Made by a program: the position numbers and the translations under genes. From Pseudomonas sp. RIT-PI-q (GTDB taxonomy: Bacteria; Pseudomonadota; Gammaproteobacteria; Pseudomonadales; Pseudomonadaceae): DNA of 64,000 nt. Every line of letters starts with the position of its first letter. Position 1 is the first letter of the stretch. The stretch lies in assembly GCF_001297125.1 (NCBI RefSeq), contig NZ_LHPC01000029.1, positions 90,834 through 154,833 on the forward strand, read 5' to 3'. Of the stretch, positions 15,879 through 24,455 are shown piece by piece. Below the pieces are notes generated by a model that did no database searches, was not told the DNA's origin, and saw only the letters and a program-made list of their open reading frames with translations.

Positions 15879-16862
15879 ATGTGCGACCACAATCCCAATA
15901 ACACCGCCGCCGACCGTTCTCCCGACATCAAGGCCCTGCTCGAAGGCCTGCCAACCAACTGGGGCAAATGGGGGCCGGACGATGAAGTCGGCGCCCTGAA
16001 TTACCTGCAAAGCGCAGAAATCCTCCGGGGCATCGCCTCGGTTCGCCAGGGCAAGACCTTCACCCTGCAAGTGCAGATCGGCCATCCAAAAGGCGAACCG
16101 CTTTGGCCCGGCCGACGCCCGTCGATGCGGGTCAACGTGCTGGACAAGGGCCACTTCCTGGCCGGCAAGACCCACTTCGACGGCCATGTGGAGTACGCCG
16201 ACGACGTGATCTTCATGCACCTGCAAGGCTCGACCCAATACGATGCGCTGGGCCACGTCTGGCACGACAACAAACTGTGGAACGGCTACGACGCCATGAG
16301 CACCATCGGCAGCATGGACAAGGCCAGCATCCTGCCGATTGCCGAACGCGGGATTGTCGGCCGCGCGGTGCTGATCGACATGGCCCGCCATCGCGGCAAA
16401 GCCGTGCTGGACAAGGGTGAGACCTTTAATCACCTGGACCTGCTGGCCGCCGCGAAAGCCCAGGGCATCGAGATCGAGAAACGCGACATCCTGATCATCC
16501 GCACCGGCTGGATCGGCTCGTTCTACGAGCGCGAGCCGGAAGAGTTCTACAAGGATTTCGCCGAGCCGGGCCTGACCTTCAGCCGCGAGCTGGTGGAATG
16601 GTTCCACCAGATGGAAATTCCCAACCTGGTGACCGACACCATGGCCAACGAAGTGGCCGTCGACCCGAGCTCCGGCGTGATGATCCCGCTGCACAACGCC
16701 TTGATGCGCAACCTCGGTGTGACCTTTACCGAAGTGGCGCTGCTGGATGAGCTGGCCAGTGATTGTGCCGAAGACGGTCAGTGGCAGTTTCTTTACACCG
16801 CCGCGCCGCTGAAGATCGTCGGCGGCACGGGCGCACCGGTGAACCCGATCGTGATCAAGTAG
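15879..16862 (+). CDS. Cyclase-family hydrolase (kynurenine-formamidase-like fold)
   Basis: 327-aa member of the cyclase family (PF04199-like metal-dependent amide or lactone hydrolases). It is longer than KynB (about 210 aa) and has the long-form N-terminus LPTNWGKWGPDDEVGALNY. The metal-binding region is seen as QYDALGHVWHD; a second conserved patch is NLVTDTMANE. The substrate is unknown; candidates include lactones or isatin-like amides. Its 3-prime end overlaps the convergent LysR gene by 8 bases. An AACAGGAC ribosome-binding region lies before ATG 15879. Confidence 0.87.
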   Translation: MCDHNPNNTAADRSPDIKALLEGLPTNWGKWGPDDEVGALNYLQSAEILRGIASVRQGKTFTLQVQIGHPKGEPLWPGRRPSMRVNVLDKGHFLAGKTHFDGHVEYADDVIFMHLQGSTQYDALGHVWHDNKLWNGYDAMSTIGSMDKASILPIAERGIVGRAVLIDMARHRGKAVLDKGETFNHLDLLAAAKAQGIEIEKRDILIIRTGWIGSFYEREPEEFYKDFAEPGLTFSRELVEWFHQMEIPNLVTDTMANEVAVDPSSGVMIPLHNALMRNLGVTFTEVALLDELASDCAEDGQWQFLYTAAPLKIVGGTGAPVNPIVIK

Positions 16863-17784
16863 TCAGGTCCTGCTTCAGCGCGTTGATCAGCAGGGTCGCC
16901 GCCGGGGACAAATCGGCGCCGGCCCGGCTGATCACGCCGAAAGGCTCGATCAACGCGCGCATCGACACCGGCAGCTTCACCAGCAAATCGAATTGCTCGC
17001 AAAACCCGGCGACTTCCGACGGGATCACGGCCAACAGGGTCGGGTCCTGTTGTACCAAAAGGATGGTGGCAAAGATCGACGAGGTTTCCAGCGGATAACG
17101 CGGGATTTGCAACCCGGCCTCGTTGAGCTCGTGCTCAAGTGCCTGGCGCATGGGCATGTCTTTGGGGTAGACCAGCCAACGGTAATCGCTCAACTGCGAC
17201 AGCTGCACAGACTGGGCACGCGCCAGCGGGTGGTCTTTACTGGCGACGACCGCCAGGGGTTCTTCGCTCAATTCGATAAAGTCGTAGGCGTCCGAACGCT
17301 GGCCGACGCTGGTACGACAAATGGCCAGATCCAGGCGCCCTTGATCCAGTAAACCGAGCAAGGTGGCGCTGGTGTTTTCCACCAGTTCGACAGACAGCTG
17401 CGGCTGTTTGAGCCGCAGCTCCGTCAAGGCCCGCGTCAGCAATGGCACCGCGCCCATGATCACGCCCACCGAAAGCCGCCCGCCCTGGCCCTGCATGATG
17501 CTCAGCATTTCTTCGTGCAGGTGCTCGACATCGCTATGGATCAGCCGTGCGTAGCGAATCATGCAACGGCCCATTTCGTTGGCCACCAGGCCTTTGGGCT
17601 GACGTTCGAACAGCGGCATGCCGAGCAACGCCTCGACCTCATGCAAGGCCTTGGTGGCGCCGGACTGGGAAATCGAAATCTGCTCGGCAGCCTTGTGCAG
17701 GGAGCCGCGATCATCCAGTGCGATCAGCAGCCGCAGTTGTTTCAGGCGCAGGCGCGAGGCGATGCTGCCAAGGGTTGGAACCAT
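16855..17784 (-). CDS. LysR-family transcriptional regulator
   Basis: 309-aa LysR regulator of the GbpR/PcaQ-like subgroup, with helix-turn-helix LHKAAEQISISQSGATKALHE (key SQSGATKAL) and a full co-inducer domain ending in INALKQDL. ATG 17784 (MVPTLGSIASRLRLKQL) fits the family better than the upstream in-frame start at 17817. It is convergent with the cyclase gene and is the likely regulator of the alcohol dehydrogenase/cyclase cluster, by position only. Confidence 0.9.
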   Translation of the reverse strand: MVPTLGSIASRLRLKQLRLLIALDDRGSLHKAAEQISISQSGATKALHEVEALLGMPLFERQPKGLVANEMGRCMIRYARLIHSDVEHLHEEMLSIMQGQGGRLSVGVIMGAVPLLTRALTELRLKQPQLSVELVENTSATLLGLLDQGRLDLAICRTSVGQRSDAYDFIELSEEPLAVVASKDHPLARAQSVQLSQLSDYRWLVYPKDMPMRQALEHELNEAGLQIPRYPLETSSIFATILLVQQDPTLLAVIPSEVAGFCEQFDLLVKLPVSMRALIEPFGVISRAGADLSPAATLLINALKQDLTT

Positions 17785-17913
17785 ATCCGTGTGTTCTCGG
17801 TTCAAGGAAAAAAACATGCAGGATACGCAACGCCTCGGCGGTCAAACAGGCGGCCGTGAGCAATTCATTTGTTCTGGATATTCACGAGTGTCGTTCGAGA
17901 AAAGGCATGGAAT

Positions 17914-18010
17914 GTAGGAGCGAGCTTGCTCGCGAAGGACGTTAACGATAACGCGCTCTTGTTGACTGCGCGTTGCTATCACGTTTTTCGCGAGCGAGCT
18001 CGCTCCTACA
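17914..18010 (+). repeat. REP pair
   Basis: Inverted arms GTAGGAGCGAGCTTGCTCGCG and complement, with an ACGTTAACGATAACGCG spacer also seen in other REP pairs of this window. Confidence 0.95.
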
Positions 18011-18020
18011 GGGGGCGCTG

Positions 18021-19229
18021 TTAGCTGTAGGACTGCTCGGGATTGCCGGCGGCCAGCGCGTCGGCACGATTCGCCGCTGGCGGGTAGATCCACTGGGTGT
18101 TGATCATGCGCTTGCGCGCCTTGCCTTCGTCGTGGGTCAGCAGCACCTGGCGGTCCCAGCCTTCGGTGTACACCGCGCCCCACTCGCCCAGATCGAGGCA
18201 GGTGGCATAGAACGGCTGGCGGTATTCGAGGGTTGGCGCCCCGACCAGATCGGCCGCCACGTTATGCCCGGCGTAGCGCCCCATGAAGATCGCGTGCTGA
18301 CAGGACATCAGCGCGTAATGACCTTCGTCATCGGTCAGCGCCAGGGCCACATCTCCCGCCGCGAAGACGTGATCCGTACCGACCACGCGCAAGTCTCCAG
18401 TCACTTCGACGCGACCCTGCCGGTCCAGCCGGGACGACACTTGCGAAGTCAGGCTGCTGGCGATCATGCCACCGGTCCAGATCACAGTTTTAGCGTTGAT
18501 GCGCTTGCCGGCAGCAGTCAACACGCCGTTCTCGTCGATGGCGACGACACCCGAGCCGACCTGAAATCCGATGCCCATGGAGGCCAGCGCTTCAGTGATC
18601 ATCGGCCGTGGGCTCGGGCCCAGATCCGGGCCGATTTCGTCCGCTCGCTCGACCACGATGATGTTGAACCGGGCATCCGCGCCATGGATGTTGCGCAGGC
18701 GTTCTGGCAACTCGGTGGCCACTTCCAGCCCGGTGAAACCACCTCCGACCACCACGATGGTGTTACGCGCCGCCGATTCGGGCAGGTTGACCAGTTCCGC
18801 CAGATGCCGGTCGAGTTTCACTGCGTCGGACAGTTGATCCACCGCAAAGGTGTTCTCCAGCAGGCCCGGCACCGGAGGACGGTTCAGTTTGCTGCCGCTG
18901 GTCAGCACCAGTCGGTCGTAGGGCACGTTGATGTGACGGCCATCGGATGTAAGCGCATGCACGAACCGCGCGTTGGAGGTGTCGATACGCTCGACCTCCG
19001 CTTCGATGAACTTGACGCCCGCCGCTTCCAGCAATGGCAGCAACGGCGCGCTCATTTCGTGGGGTGCGTGCTCATGCAGTCGCGGCCGGATGACGATTTC
19101 CGGCTTGGGGGAAATCAGGGTGATTTCGACGTCGGCGGTCTTGCCGTGGTTTTCCAGCACGCGTGCCGCGCCCAAGGCGCTCCACACGCCGGCGAAACCG
19201 GCGCCGACGATGAGTATTTTCTGGGACAT
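18021..19229 (-). CDS. NDH-2-like FAD/NAD(P)-dependent oxidoreductase
   Basis: 402-aa two-dinucleotide-domain flavoprotein similar to type II NADH dehydrogenases. FAD motif ILIVGAGFAGVWSAL starts at residue 5; the NADH motif is VVVGGGFTGLEVA; the second FAD contact is HVFAAGDVA. The C-terminus (MINTQWIYPP) lacks an obvious membrane helix, so it could be a peripheral quinone reductase or a soluble enzyme. It is divergent from a GlxA-type regulator with a 191-base gap. Substrate unproven. Confidence 0.88.
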   Translation of the reverse strand: MSQKILIVGAGFAGVWSALGAARVLENHGKTADVEITLISPKPEIVIRPRLHEHAPHEMSAPLLPLLEAAGVKFIEAEVERIDTSNARFVHALTSDGRHINVPYDRLVLTSGSKLNRPPVPGLLENTFAVDQLSDAVKLDRHLAELVNLPESAARNTIVVVGGGFTGLEVATELPERLRNIHGADARFNIIVVERADEIGPDLGPSPRPMITEALASMGIGFQVGSGVVAIDENGVLTAAGKRINAKTVIWTGGMIASSLTSQVSSRLDRQGRVEVTGDLRVVGTDHVFAAGDVALALTDDEGHYALMSCQHAIFMGRYAGHNVAADLVGAPTLEYRQPFYATCLDLGEWGAVYTEGWDRQVLLTHDEGKARKRMINTQWIYPPAANRADALAAGNPEQSYS

Positions 19230-19420
19230 GTTCTTACCTTCGTTATCGTTATGGAGGCAGACAGCGAGCGACTGTCTGGTGCAGCCAACGATCGATGGTA
19301 GGGTTGAACTTCGCCGGACCCAATGACATAAAACCCTGAATTCCTGCCAGCCGATCAGATGCGATCACGCTTATACCGTTTGCGAATTATGATTATTCCA
19401 ACTCGCTGATACAGAACCCT

Positions 19421-20440
19421 ATGAACGATATCGCCAGCACTCCTGACACCCCCGCACTTCAGCCGGAACCGCCGCGTCTGATCGTGTTTCTCGCCTACCC
19501 CGAATTGGGCCTGCTGGATTTGACCGGCGCGCAAACCGTGTTTTGGGCCGCCTCCAGGTACATGACCAGCAATCATTTGCCAGGGTATGAATTGCACACG
19601 GCGAGCCTGGCCGGAGGCTTGATCCACACCGCTGAGGGCCTGGCCGTCGATACCGTGCCGTTGAGCCGCTTCGCGGACCGATCGATCGATACGCTGATCG
19701 TGCCCGGGGCGCCGGATATTCTTCGGGCGATGGGCAATGCTCTGGACCTGGTCGCGTGGCTGGCAGAGGCCTCGACCAACGCCAGACGCACCGCCTCGGT
19801 GTGCAGCGGGACGTTCCTGCTGGCCCAGGCCGGATTACTCAAAGGCCGACGCGCCGCCACCCACTGGGCGATGTGCGACATGCTCAAGGAGCGTTACCCG
19901 TCGATTGAAGTCGACAGCGATGCGATTTTTGTCCAGCAGGGTTCGGTCTGGACATCGGCGGGTGTCAGTGCCGGCATCGATCTGGCTCTGGCACTGGTCG
20001 AAGAGGATTGTGGTCGTGAGGTAACGCTGCTGGTCGCGCGGGAAATGGTGGTGTTTCTCAAGCGTCCCGGTGGGCAGGCCCAGTACAGTCAATTGCTGAA
20101 ATCGCAAACCAGCGAAGGTGCTGCGTTTGATGACCTGCATGTGTGGATCACGCAGAACCTGGCCGGCGAAAACCTATCGGTTGATGTGCTTGCGCAACAG
20201 GTGCAGATGAGCCCGCGAAATTTTGCGCGTGTGTACAAGCTCAAGACCGGGCGTACACCGGCCAAAGCGGTGGAGGTGCTGCGTGTGGAAGCCGCCCGGC
20301 GATTATTGGAGGACTCCGGGCGCAATATCGATCAAATTTCCCGGGAGTGTGGGTTTGGTGATGAGGAGCGGATGCGCTCGACCTTTCAACGCAATCTTGG
20401 GGTTTCGCCACGCGATTATCGCAACCGGTTTTCCCGTTGA
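19421..20440 (+). CDS. GlxA-type transcriptional regulator (DJ-1/PfpI plus AraC domains)
   Basis: 339-aa regulator. The N-terminal DJ-1/PfpI domain (about residues 25-200) contains the nucleophile-elbow cysteine TASVCSGTFLLAQAGLL, and the C-terminal AraC domain has two helix-turn-helices (LSVDVLAQQVQMSPRNFARV; GRNIDQISRECGFGDEERM). The family includes regulators of glycine betaine, carnitine and arginine catabolism in Pseudomonas. It is divergent from the NDH-2-like gene and upstream of the amino-acid ABC operon end, but its targets are unknown. A second paralogue is at 32897. Confidence 0.92.
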   Translation: MNDIASTPDTPALQPEPPRLIVFLAYPELGLLDLTGAQTVFWAASRYMTSNHLPGYELHTASLAGGLIHTAEGLAVDTVPLSRFADRSIDTLIVPGAPDILRAMGNALDLVAWLAEASTNARRTASVCSGTFLLAQAGLLKGRRAATHWAMCDMLKERYPSIEVDSDAIFVQQGSVWTSAGVSAGIDLALALVEEDCGREVTLLVAREMVVFLKRPGGQAQYSQLLKSQTSEGAAFDDLHVWITQNLAGENLSVDVLAQQVQMSPRNFARVYKLKTGRTPAKAVEVLRVEAARRLLEDSGRNIDQISRECGFGDEERMRSTFQRNLGVSPRDYRNRFSR

Positions 20441-20456
20441 ATGATCCAATCTCACT

Positions 20457-20580
20457 GTGGGAGCGAGCCTGCTCGCGAAGGCGGCCTGATAGCCGACCAT
20501 TCTCTTGCGGATGCACCAATCTCCTGTGGGAGCTGGCTTGCCTGCGATGACGGCCTCCGGGCCGGCCATTCTCTTTCAGG
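20457..20580 (+). repeat. Two single REP arms
   Basis: Lone arms GTGGGAGCGAGCCTGCTCGCG (20457) and GTGGGAGCTGGCTTGCCTGCG (20526), both in the same direction and without inverted partners, at the start of an 820-base gene-free region. Confidence 0.85.
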
Positions 20581-20604
20581 TGTACATATCCATTCCTGCG
20601 GCAA

Positions 20605-20880
20605 CGGCGGCTATTGGTTACGCCCTTACGGCGTGTCACTTGGAAAAGCCCCAAGTAACCAAGGGCTTCTGCCCCTTTCGTTCGGGGCCTCGCTGTGGCT
20701 CGGCATGCCCTCGCTCCGGTCCTGCTCCGTGGGCCCGCCGCCATCGGCCATCCATGGCCGGGGGCGGCTAACCCGGCATCCTTGCCGGGTTACCCACTGC
20801 GCAGAACCTCCACTCGGCCTCACGATGGGGCGGTGCGTCAAAATCAAAAGCACGGCGGCCTGCGGGCCGGCCTGATTTCA
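20605..20880. repeat. Dispersed Pseudomonas intergenic element (non-REP)
   Basis: About 275 bases starting GGCTATTGGTTACGCCCTTACGG and ending GGCCTGCGGGCCGGCC. The sequence GTGTCACTTGGAAAAGCCCC followed by AAGTAACCAAG is one I recognise from many Pseudomonas intergenic regions, where it gives rise to spurious ORF calls. It contains several small inverted repeats and is not coding as far as I can see. Origin and function unknown. Confidence 0.55.
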
Positions 20881-20897
20881 AACATACGCATTCCCCC

Positions 20898-21241
20898 GTA
20901 GGAGCTGGCTTGCCAGCGAAGGACTCAAATGCGCCACATTTATCCTGTGTCAACGCGTTATCGTTAACGACCTTCGCGAGCAAGCTTGCTCCTACATTTG
21001 AATAGGGTGTACCTGTGAGAGATGGATTGGCTGTCAGGCCGTCTTCGTTGGCAAGCCAGGTGCGTCCCCCCGTAGGAGCTGGCTTGCCAGCGAAGGACTC
21101 AAATGCGCCACATTTATCCTGTGTCAACGCGTCATCGTTAACGACCTTCGCGAGCAAGCTTGCTCCTACATTTGAATGCGGTGTACCTGTGAGAGATGGG
21201 TTGGATGTCAGGCCGTCTTCGCTGGCAAGCCAGCTCCTACA
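20898..21241 (+). repeat. Two tandem REP units of 174 bp
   Basis: GTAGGAGCTGGCTTGCCAGCG arms at 20898 and 21072, each followed by the spacer GGACTCAAATGCGCCACATT, an inverted TTCGCGAGCAAGCTTGCTCC arm, and a linker reading GTGTACCTGTGAGAGATGG. A closing CGCTGGCAAGCCAGCTCCTAC arm lies at 21220-21239. Note the mixed arms: the two ends of each pair belong to different REP subtypes. Confidence 0.93.
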
Positions 21242-21263
21242 GGGGGATGCAGGACACAGGCTT

Positions 21264-21911
21264 CTAGTGCCGCGTCCTACGCTCCAGCAACCGCACACCC
21301 AGCGACAACGGATAACACAACGCAAAATAAATCGCGCCAACCAGAATGTAGATCTCCAACGGCATGAAATACACCGAGCTTAAATCCTGCGCCCGCAACA
21401 TCAAATCCGGCGCCGCGATCAGCGAAGCCACCGACGTGTCTTTCAACAAAGAGATCGCCACGTTACCAATCGGCGCCAGCACAATGCGAATCGCCTGAGG
21501 CAACACCACCCAACGCAACACCTTCAGATGCGGCATGCCAATCGCCTTCGCCGCTTCCACCTGCCCCTTGGGCACCGCCTCCAGCCCCGAGCGATAAATC
21601 TCCGACAGATACGCCGCCGCATTCAATCCCAACCCAATCATCGCCGCCTGAAACGAGCTGAACTGAACGCCGATTTCGGTCAGGCTGAAATACACGATGA
21701 ACAACTGCACCAGCGCCGGAGTGCCACGAAACACCTCGATGTAGATCAACGCCGCCCGCCGCAGTGGCCGGCTCTTCGACAGTCGCGCCAGCGCCACCAG
21801 CAAACCGACGATCAAGCCAATCACCAGCGCGCCGAACGCCAACTGCAGCGTCGCCCAGGCGGCTGCCATCAACTCGACATGGGTTGCTTCCCACAGGTCG
21901 CCATAGCCCAT
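21264..21911 (-). CDS. Amino-acid ABC transporter permease (HisM/GlnP family)
   Basis: 215-aa inner-membrane permease of the polar amino-acid uptake (PAAT) family. It has about five hydrophobic segments, the family entry FRGTPALVQLFIVYF, and the EAA loop that docks on the ATPase (EAVPKGQVEAAKAIGMPHLK). ATG 21911 is 1 base after the stop of the preceding permease (TGA T ATG), so the upstream in-frame start at 21974 is rejected. Last gene of the binding-protein/ATPase/permease/permease operon read leftwards. Confidence 0.94.
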   Translation of the reverse strand: MGYGDLWEATHVELMAAAWATLQLAFGALVIGLIVGLLVALARLSKSRPLRRAALIYIEVFRGTPALVQLFIVYFSLTEIGVQFSSFQAAMIGLGLNAAAYLSEIYRSGLEAVPKGQVEAAKAIGMPHLKVLRWVVLPQAIRIVLAPIGNVAISLLKDTSVASLIAAPDLMLRAQDLSSVYFMPLEIYILVGAIYFALCYPLSLGVRLLERRTRH

Positions 21912-21912
21912 A

Positions 21913-22593
21913 TCAGTTCTCCTTGACCACTTTAAGACGACGTTCGGTACGCGCCGCCCAATGGGAAAGCACAAGACTCAAGACCAGGTAGATCATGGCC
22001 AACAGGAAGTAGATCAGGTTGGTCTGATAAGTTTCGCTGACCAGCATTTTTGCCTTGAACGTCAATTCCGGCACGGCCGCCGCCGACGCCAGCGAGGTGT
22101 CCTTGAGCAAGCCGATGGCGAAGTTGGCCATCCCCGGAATCGCCACCTTGAACGCCTGAGGCAGCACGATAATTCGCATCGCCAAAGACCGGGTCATGCC
22201 AATGGAAAACGCCGCTTCGCTCTGCCCGCGATCGATGGTGCGGATGCTCGAGCGAAACACCTCCGACAGAATCGCCGCACCGTTCAACCCGAAACCAATG
22301 ATCGCCGCACCAATCGCCGGCAAGGTGATACCGATATAGGTCAAGCCGAAGTACAGAATGAACAGCTGCGTCAGGATCGGTATGTTGCGAAACACCTCCA
22401 GGTACACGCTGGCAATCAGGCTCAGCACGCGGCTGCGCGAGAGCCGCATCAGCGCCAGGCAAAACCCCAGCAGCGCCGCCACGATGAACGCCGCAAAGGT
22501 CAAGCCGACGGTGGTCAACGCACCGATGCCCAGCACATTCAAAAAGTACGGAAGCATGTCGATGGCTTTGTGCAGAGCAGTGGAATCGAACAT
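21913..22593 (-). CDS. Amino-acid ABC transporter permease (HisQ/GlnP family)
   Basis: 226-aa partner permease of the same PAAT transporter. Family motifs: FRNIPILTQLFILYF near residue 65, and the EAA loop TIDRGQSEAAFSIGMTRSLA. It starts 3 bases after the ATPase stop, giving a tightly packed operon. With the 21264 gene it forms the heterodimeric membrane channel. Confidence 0.94.
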   Translation of the reverse strand: MFDSTALHKAIDMLPYFLNVLGIGALTTVGLTFAAFIVAALLGFCLALMRLSRSRVLSLIASVYLEVFRNIPILTQLFILYFGLTYIGITLPAIGAAIIGFGLNGAAILSEVFRSSIRTIDRGQSEAAFSIGMTRSLAMRIIVLPQAFKVAIPGMANFAIGLLKDTSLASAAAVPELTFKAKMLVSETYQTNLIYFLLAMIYLVLSLVLSHWAARTERRLKVVKEN

Positions 22594-22596
22594 CGA

Positions 22597-23373
22597 TCAA
22601 TGCTCCTGCACGGCGCGGATGAAGTTGCGGGTGCGTTCGATCTGGCTCTCGCGGAAGATCTGCCGCGGCGGGCCTTGTTCGACGATGTTGCCGTCGGCCA
22701 TGAAGATCACCTGGTCGGAGACGCTTTCGGCGAAGTGCATTTCGTGGGTCACGATAATCATCGTCATGCCCTCCTCCGCCAGCTTGCGCATGACCGTCAG
22801 CACCTCGCCCACCAGTTCCGGGTCGAGCGCCGAAGTCGCTTCGTCGAACAGCATCAACTTGGGTTGCATCGCCAGCGCCCGGGCGATGGCGATGCGTTGC
22901 TGTTGCCCGCCCGAGAGCTGTTCCGGGAACGCGTCACGCTTGGCGAACATGCCGACCTTGTTCAGCAGGTCCTCGGCCAGTTCAACGGCTTCGGCGCGGC
23001 TGCGCTGCTGCACTTTGAGTGGCCCAAGGATGATGTTGTCCAGCACCGAGAGGTGCGGAAACAGGTTGAAGCGCTGGAACACCATGCCGATTTCGGTGCG
23101 CATCCGCGCCAGCTCCTTGTCACTCATGGGCACTTTGCGGGTGCCCACCAGGCGCTGGCCGATCAGTTCGTTATCGATGTAAATGTCGCCTTTGGTCGGT
23201 TCTTCCAGGTAATTGACGCAACGCAGCAAGGTGGTCTTGCCCGAGCCGCTGGGGCCGATGAGCGAGATCTTCTGGCCCTGCTGAACGTTGAGGTCGATGC
23301 CTTTGAGAACGTCCAGGCTGCCGAAGGACTTGTAGAGCCCTTCGATCCGCACCAGTGGAGTTGATTCAGCCAT
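22597..23373 (-). CDS. Amino-acid ABC transporter ATP-binding protein
   Basis: 258-aa ATPase of the PAAT family. Walker A GPSGSGKTTLLRC, Q-loop MVFQRFNLFPHLSVLDN, ABC signature LSGGQQQRIAIARAL, Walker B LMLFDEATSALDPE and H-loop ITHEM (in VTHEMHFAE) are all intact. ATG 23373 (MAESTPLVRIEG) is chosen over a TTG six bases upstream. It lies 32 bases after the binding-protein gene. Confidence 0.95.
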   Translation of the reverse strand: MAESTPLVRIEGLYKSFGSLDVLKGIDLNVQQGQKISLIGPSGSGKTTLLRCVNYLEEPTKGDIYIDNELIGQRLVGTRKVPMSDKELARMRTEIGMVFQRFNLFPHLSVLDNIILGPLKVQQRSRAEAVELAEDLLNKVGMFAKRDAFPEQLSGGQQQRIAIARALAMQPKLMLFDEATSALDPELVGEVLTVMRKLAEEGMTMIIVTHEMHFAESVSDQVIFMADGNIVEQGPPRQIFRESQIERTRNFIRAVQEH

Positions 23374-23405
23374 GAGCAATGTCCGTAAGTGGATGACACA
23401 ACGAC

Positions 23406-24371
23406 TCAGGCAAAAGCCTGACTGAAATCACGCGGCGGGTGTTCGAACGGGCCGATGAGGTTGCCCTTCTCATCGCGGTCCACGCCGATGCGCGGGTCCT
23501 TGGTCGGAGGCACGAGGTAGTCGGGGTTCTTGATCCCGTACTTGGCGAGGATCGGCCGGATCTGATCCGTGGCTTTGAGCCAGCGCAGCCCCTGGTTGAT
23601 GCCATCGAACAAGTCCTGGTTCTGCGGATGCACGCCCCAGATCGCCTCGAATTTGGCGGTCAGGCTGGGGAATTTTTCATCGTAGGACATCGGGATCTGT
23701 TTGAGCTTGAGGCTCGGGTCCTGAAGGATCATGTAGTCGATGGTCGGGGCATCCAGCACGGCAAAATCCAGGCGCCCGGCGCGCACGTCTCGCAAGCAGG
23801 AGTCGGTGTTGTCGTAGAGTTTGACCTCCTTCACGCCCTCGATTTTCTTCATGTCCGGGATAGTGAAATAGCCGGTGATGGCGCCGATGGTGCGGCCCTT
23901 CACGTCGTTCACGGTGATGGTGTTATCGAACGGCTCGCTGTCGCGCATGATCACGTAGGCACCGGTGTAGAACACCGGGTCGGTCAGCAGCAGGATCTTC
24001 GAGCGCATCGGGTTCCAGGCGAAGTTGCCACCGAACCAGTCGGCGCGCCCCGACCTCACCGCTTCGACCACCGCAGGGAAGCCCATGGTCAGCACGTCGA
24101 GTTTGAGTTCGAGGCGATCGGCGATGATCTTCAGCAACTCCAGATCGGTGCCGACCGGTGTGCCTTCACGCAACGCGCCCAGAGGCATGTCGCCGAGGCA
24201 GGCCGCCGTCAGATAGCCCTCGCGCACGGTTTTGATCGGTTTCCCGGCCGCAAACGCGAAGGACATCGGGCCCATCGCGCTACTCACTATCGCCGCCAAC
24301 GAGCCGTAGCCAGTCGCCTTGAGCAACCCGCGTCGAGAGAAACCCTGGGTATCAAACTTGAAGTCGGACAT
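23406..24371 (-). CDS. Amino-acid ABC transporter periplasmic binding protein with Tat-type signal
   Basis: 321-aa solute-binding protein (family 3). The signal peptide is twin-arginine: FSRRGLLKATGYGS then a hydrophobic stretch to SFAFAAG, so export is probably by the Tat route, unusual for this transporter class and suggesting folding before export. Mature domain features include GAITGYFTIPDMK and the ligand-lobe sequence DSCLRDVRAGRLDFAVLD. First gene of the ABC operon; a copy of the proposed MocR operator lies 35-52 bases upstream of its ATG. Ligand unknown, presumably an amino acid oxidised by the DadA-like enzyme. Confidence 0.92.
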   Translation of the reverse strand: MSDFKFDTQGFSRRGLLKATGYGSLAAIVSSAMGPMSFAFAAGKPIKTVREGYLTAACLGDMPLGALREGTPVGTDLELLKIIADRLELKLDVLTMGFPAVVEAVRSGRADWFGGNFAWNPMRSKILLLTDPVFYTGAYVIMRDSEPFDNTITVNDVKGRTIGAITGYFTIPDMKKIEGVKEVKLYDNTDSCLRDVRAGRLDFAVLDAPTIDYMILQDPSLKLKQIPMSYDEKFPSLTAKFEAIWGVHPQNQDLFDGINQGLRWLKATDQIRPILAKYGIKNPDYLVPPTKDPRIGVDRDEKGNLIGPFEHPPRDFSQAFA

Positions 24372-24405
24372 AGATCACCTATTGGCAAATTATTGTTTTG
24401 GACCG

Positions 24406-24423
24406 TGACAAGCCATACAACTC
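24406..24423 (-). promoter_or_regulatory. Candidate MocR operator upstream of the ABC operon
   Basis: TGACAAGCCATACAACTC on the plus strand matches the 18-base sequence at 26110-26127 (TGACAAGCATTACAACTC) at 16 positions. It sits just upstream of the binding-protein gene, placing the ABC operon in the proposed regulon. Confidence 0.5.
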
Positions 24424-24455
24424 AACCGCCGTCCGTGGCTCGACTTCCCTGGGTT

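Noticed and set aside
17973..19301. 442-codon plus-strand frame
   Set aside because: Antisense of the NDH-2-like gene, whose dinucleotide motifs are convincing on the minus strand.
20441..20875. 144-codon plus-strand frame after the GlxA regulator
   Set aside because: Runs through two REP arms and the dispersed intergenic element; no start signal or coding character.
21961..23364. 467-codon plus-strand frame
   Set aside because: Antisense of the ABC permease and ATPase genes, whose motifs are complete on the minus strand.
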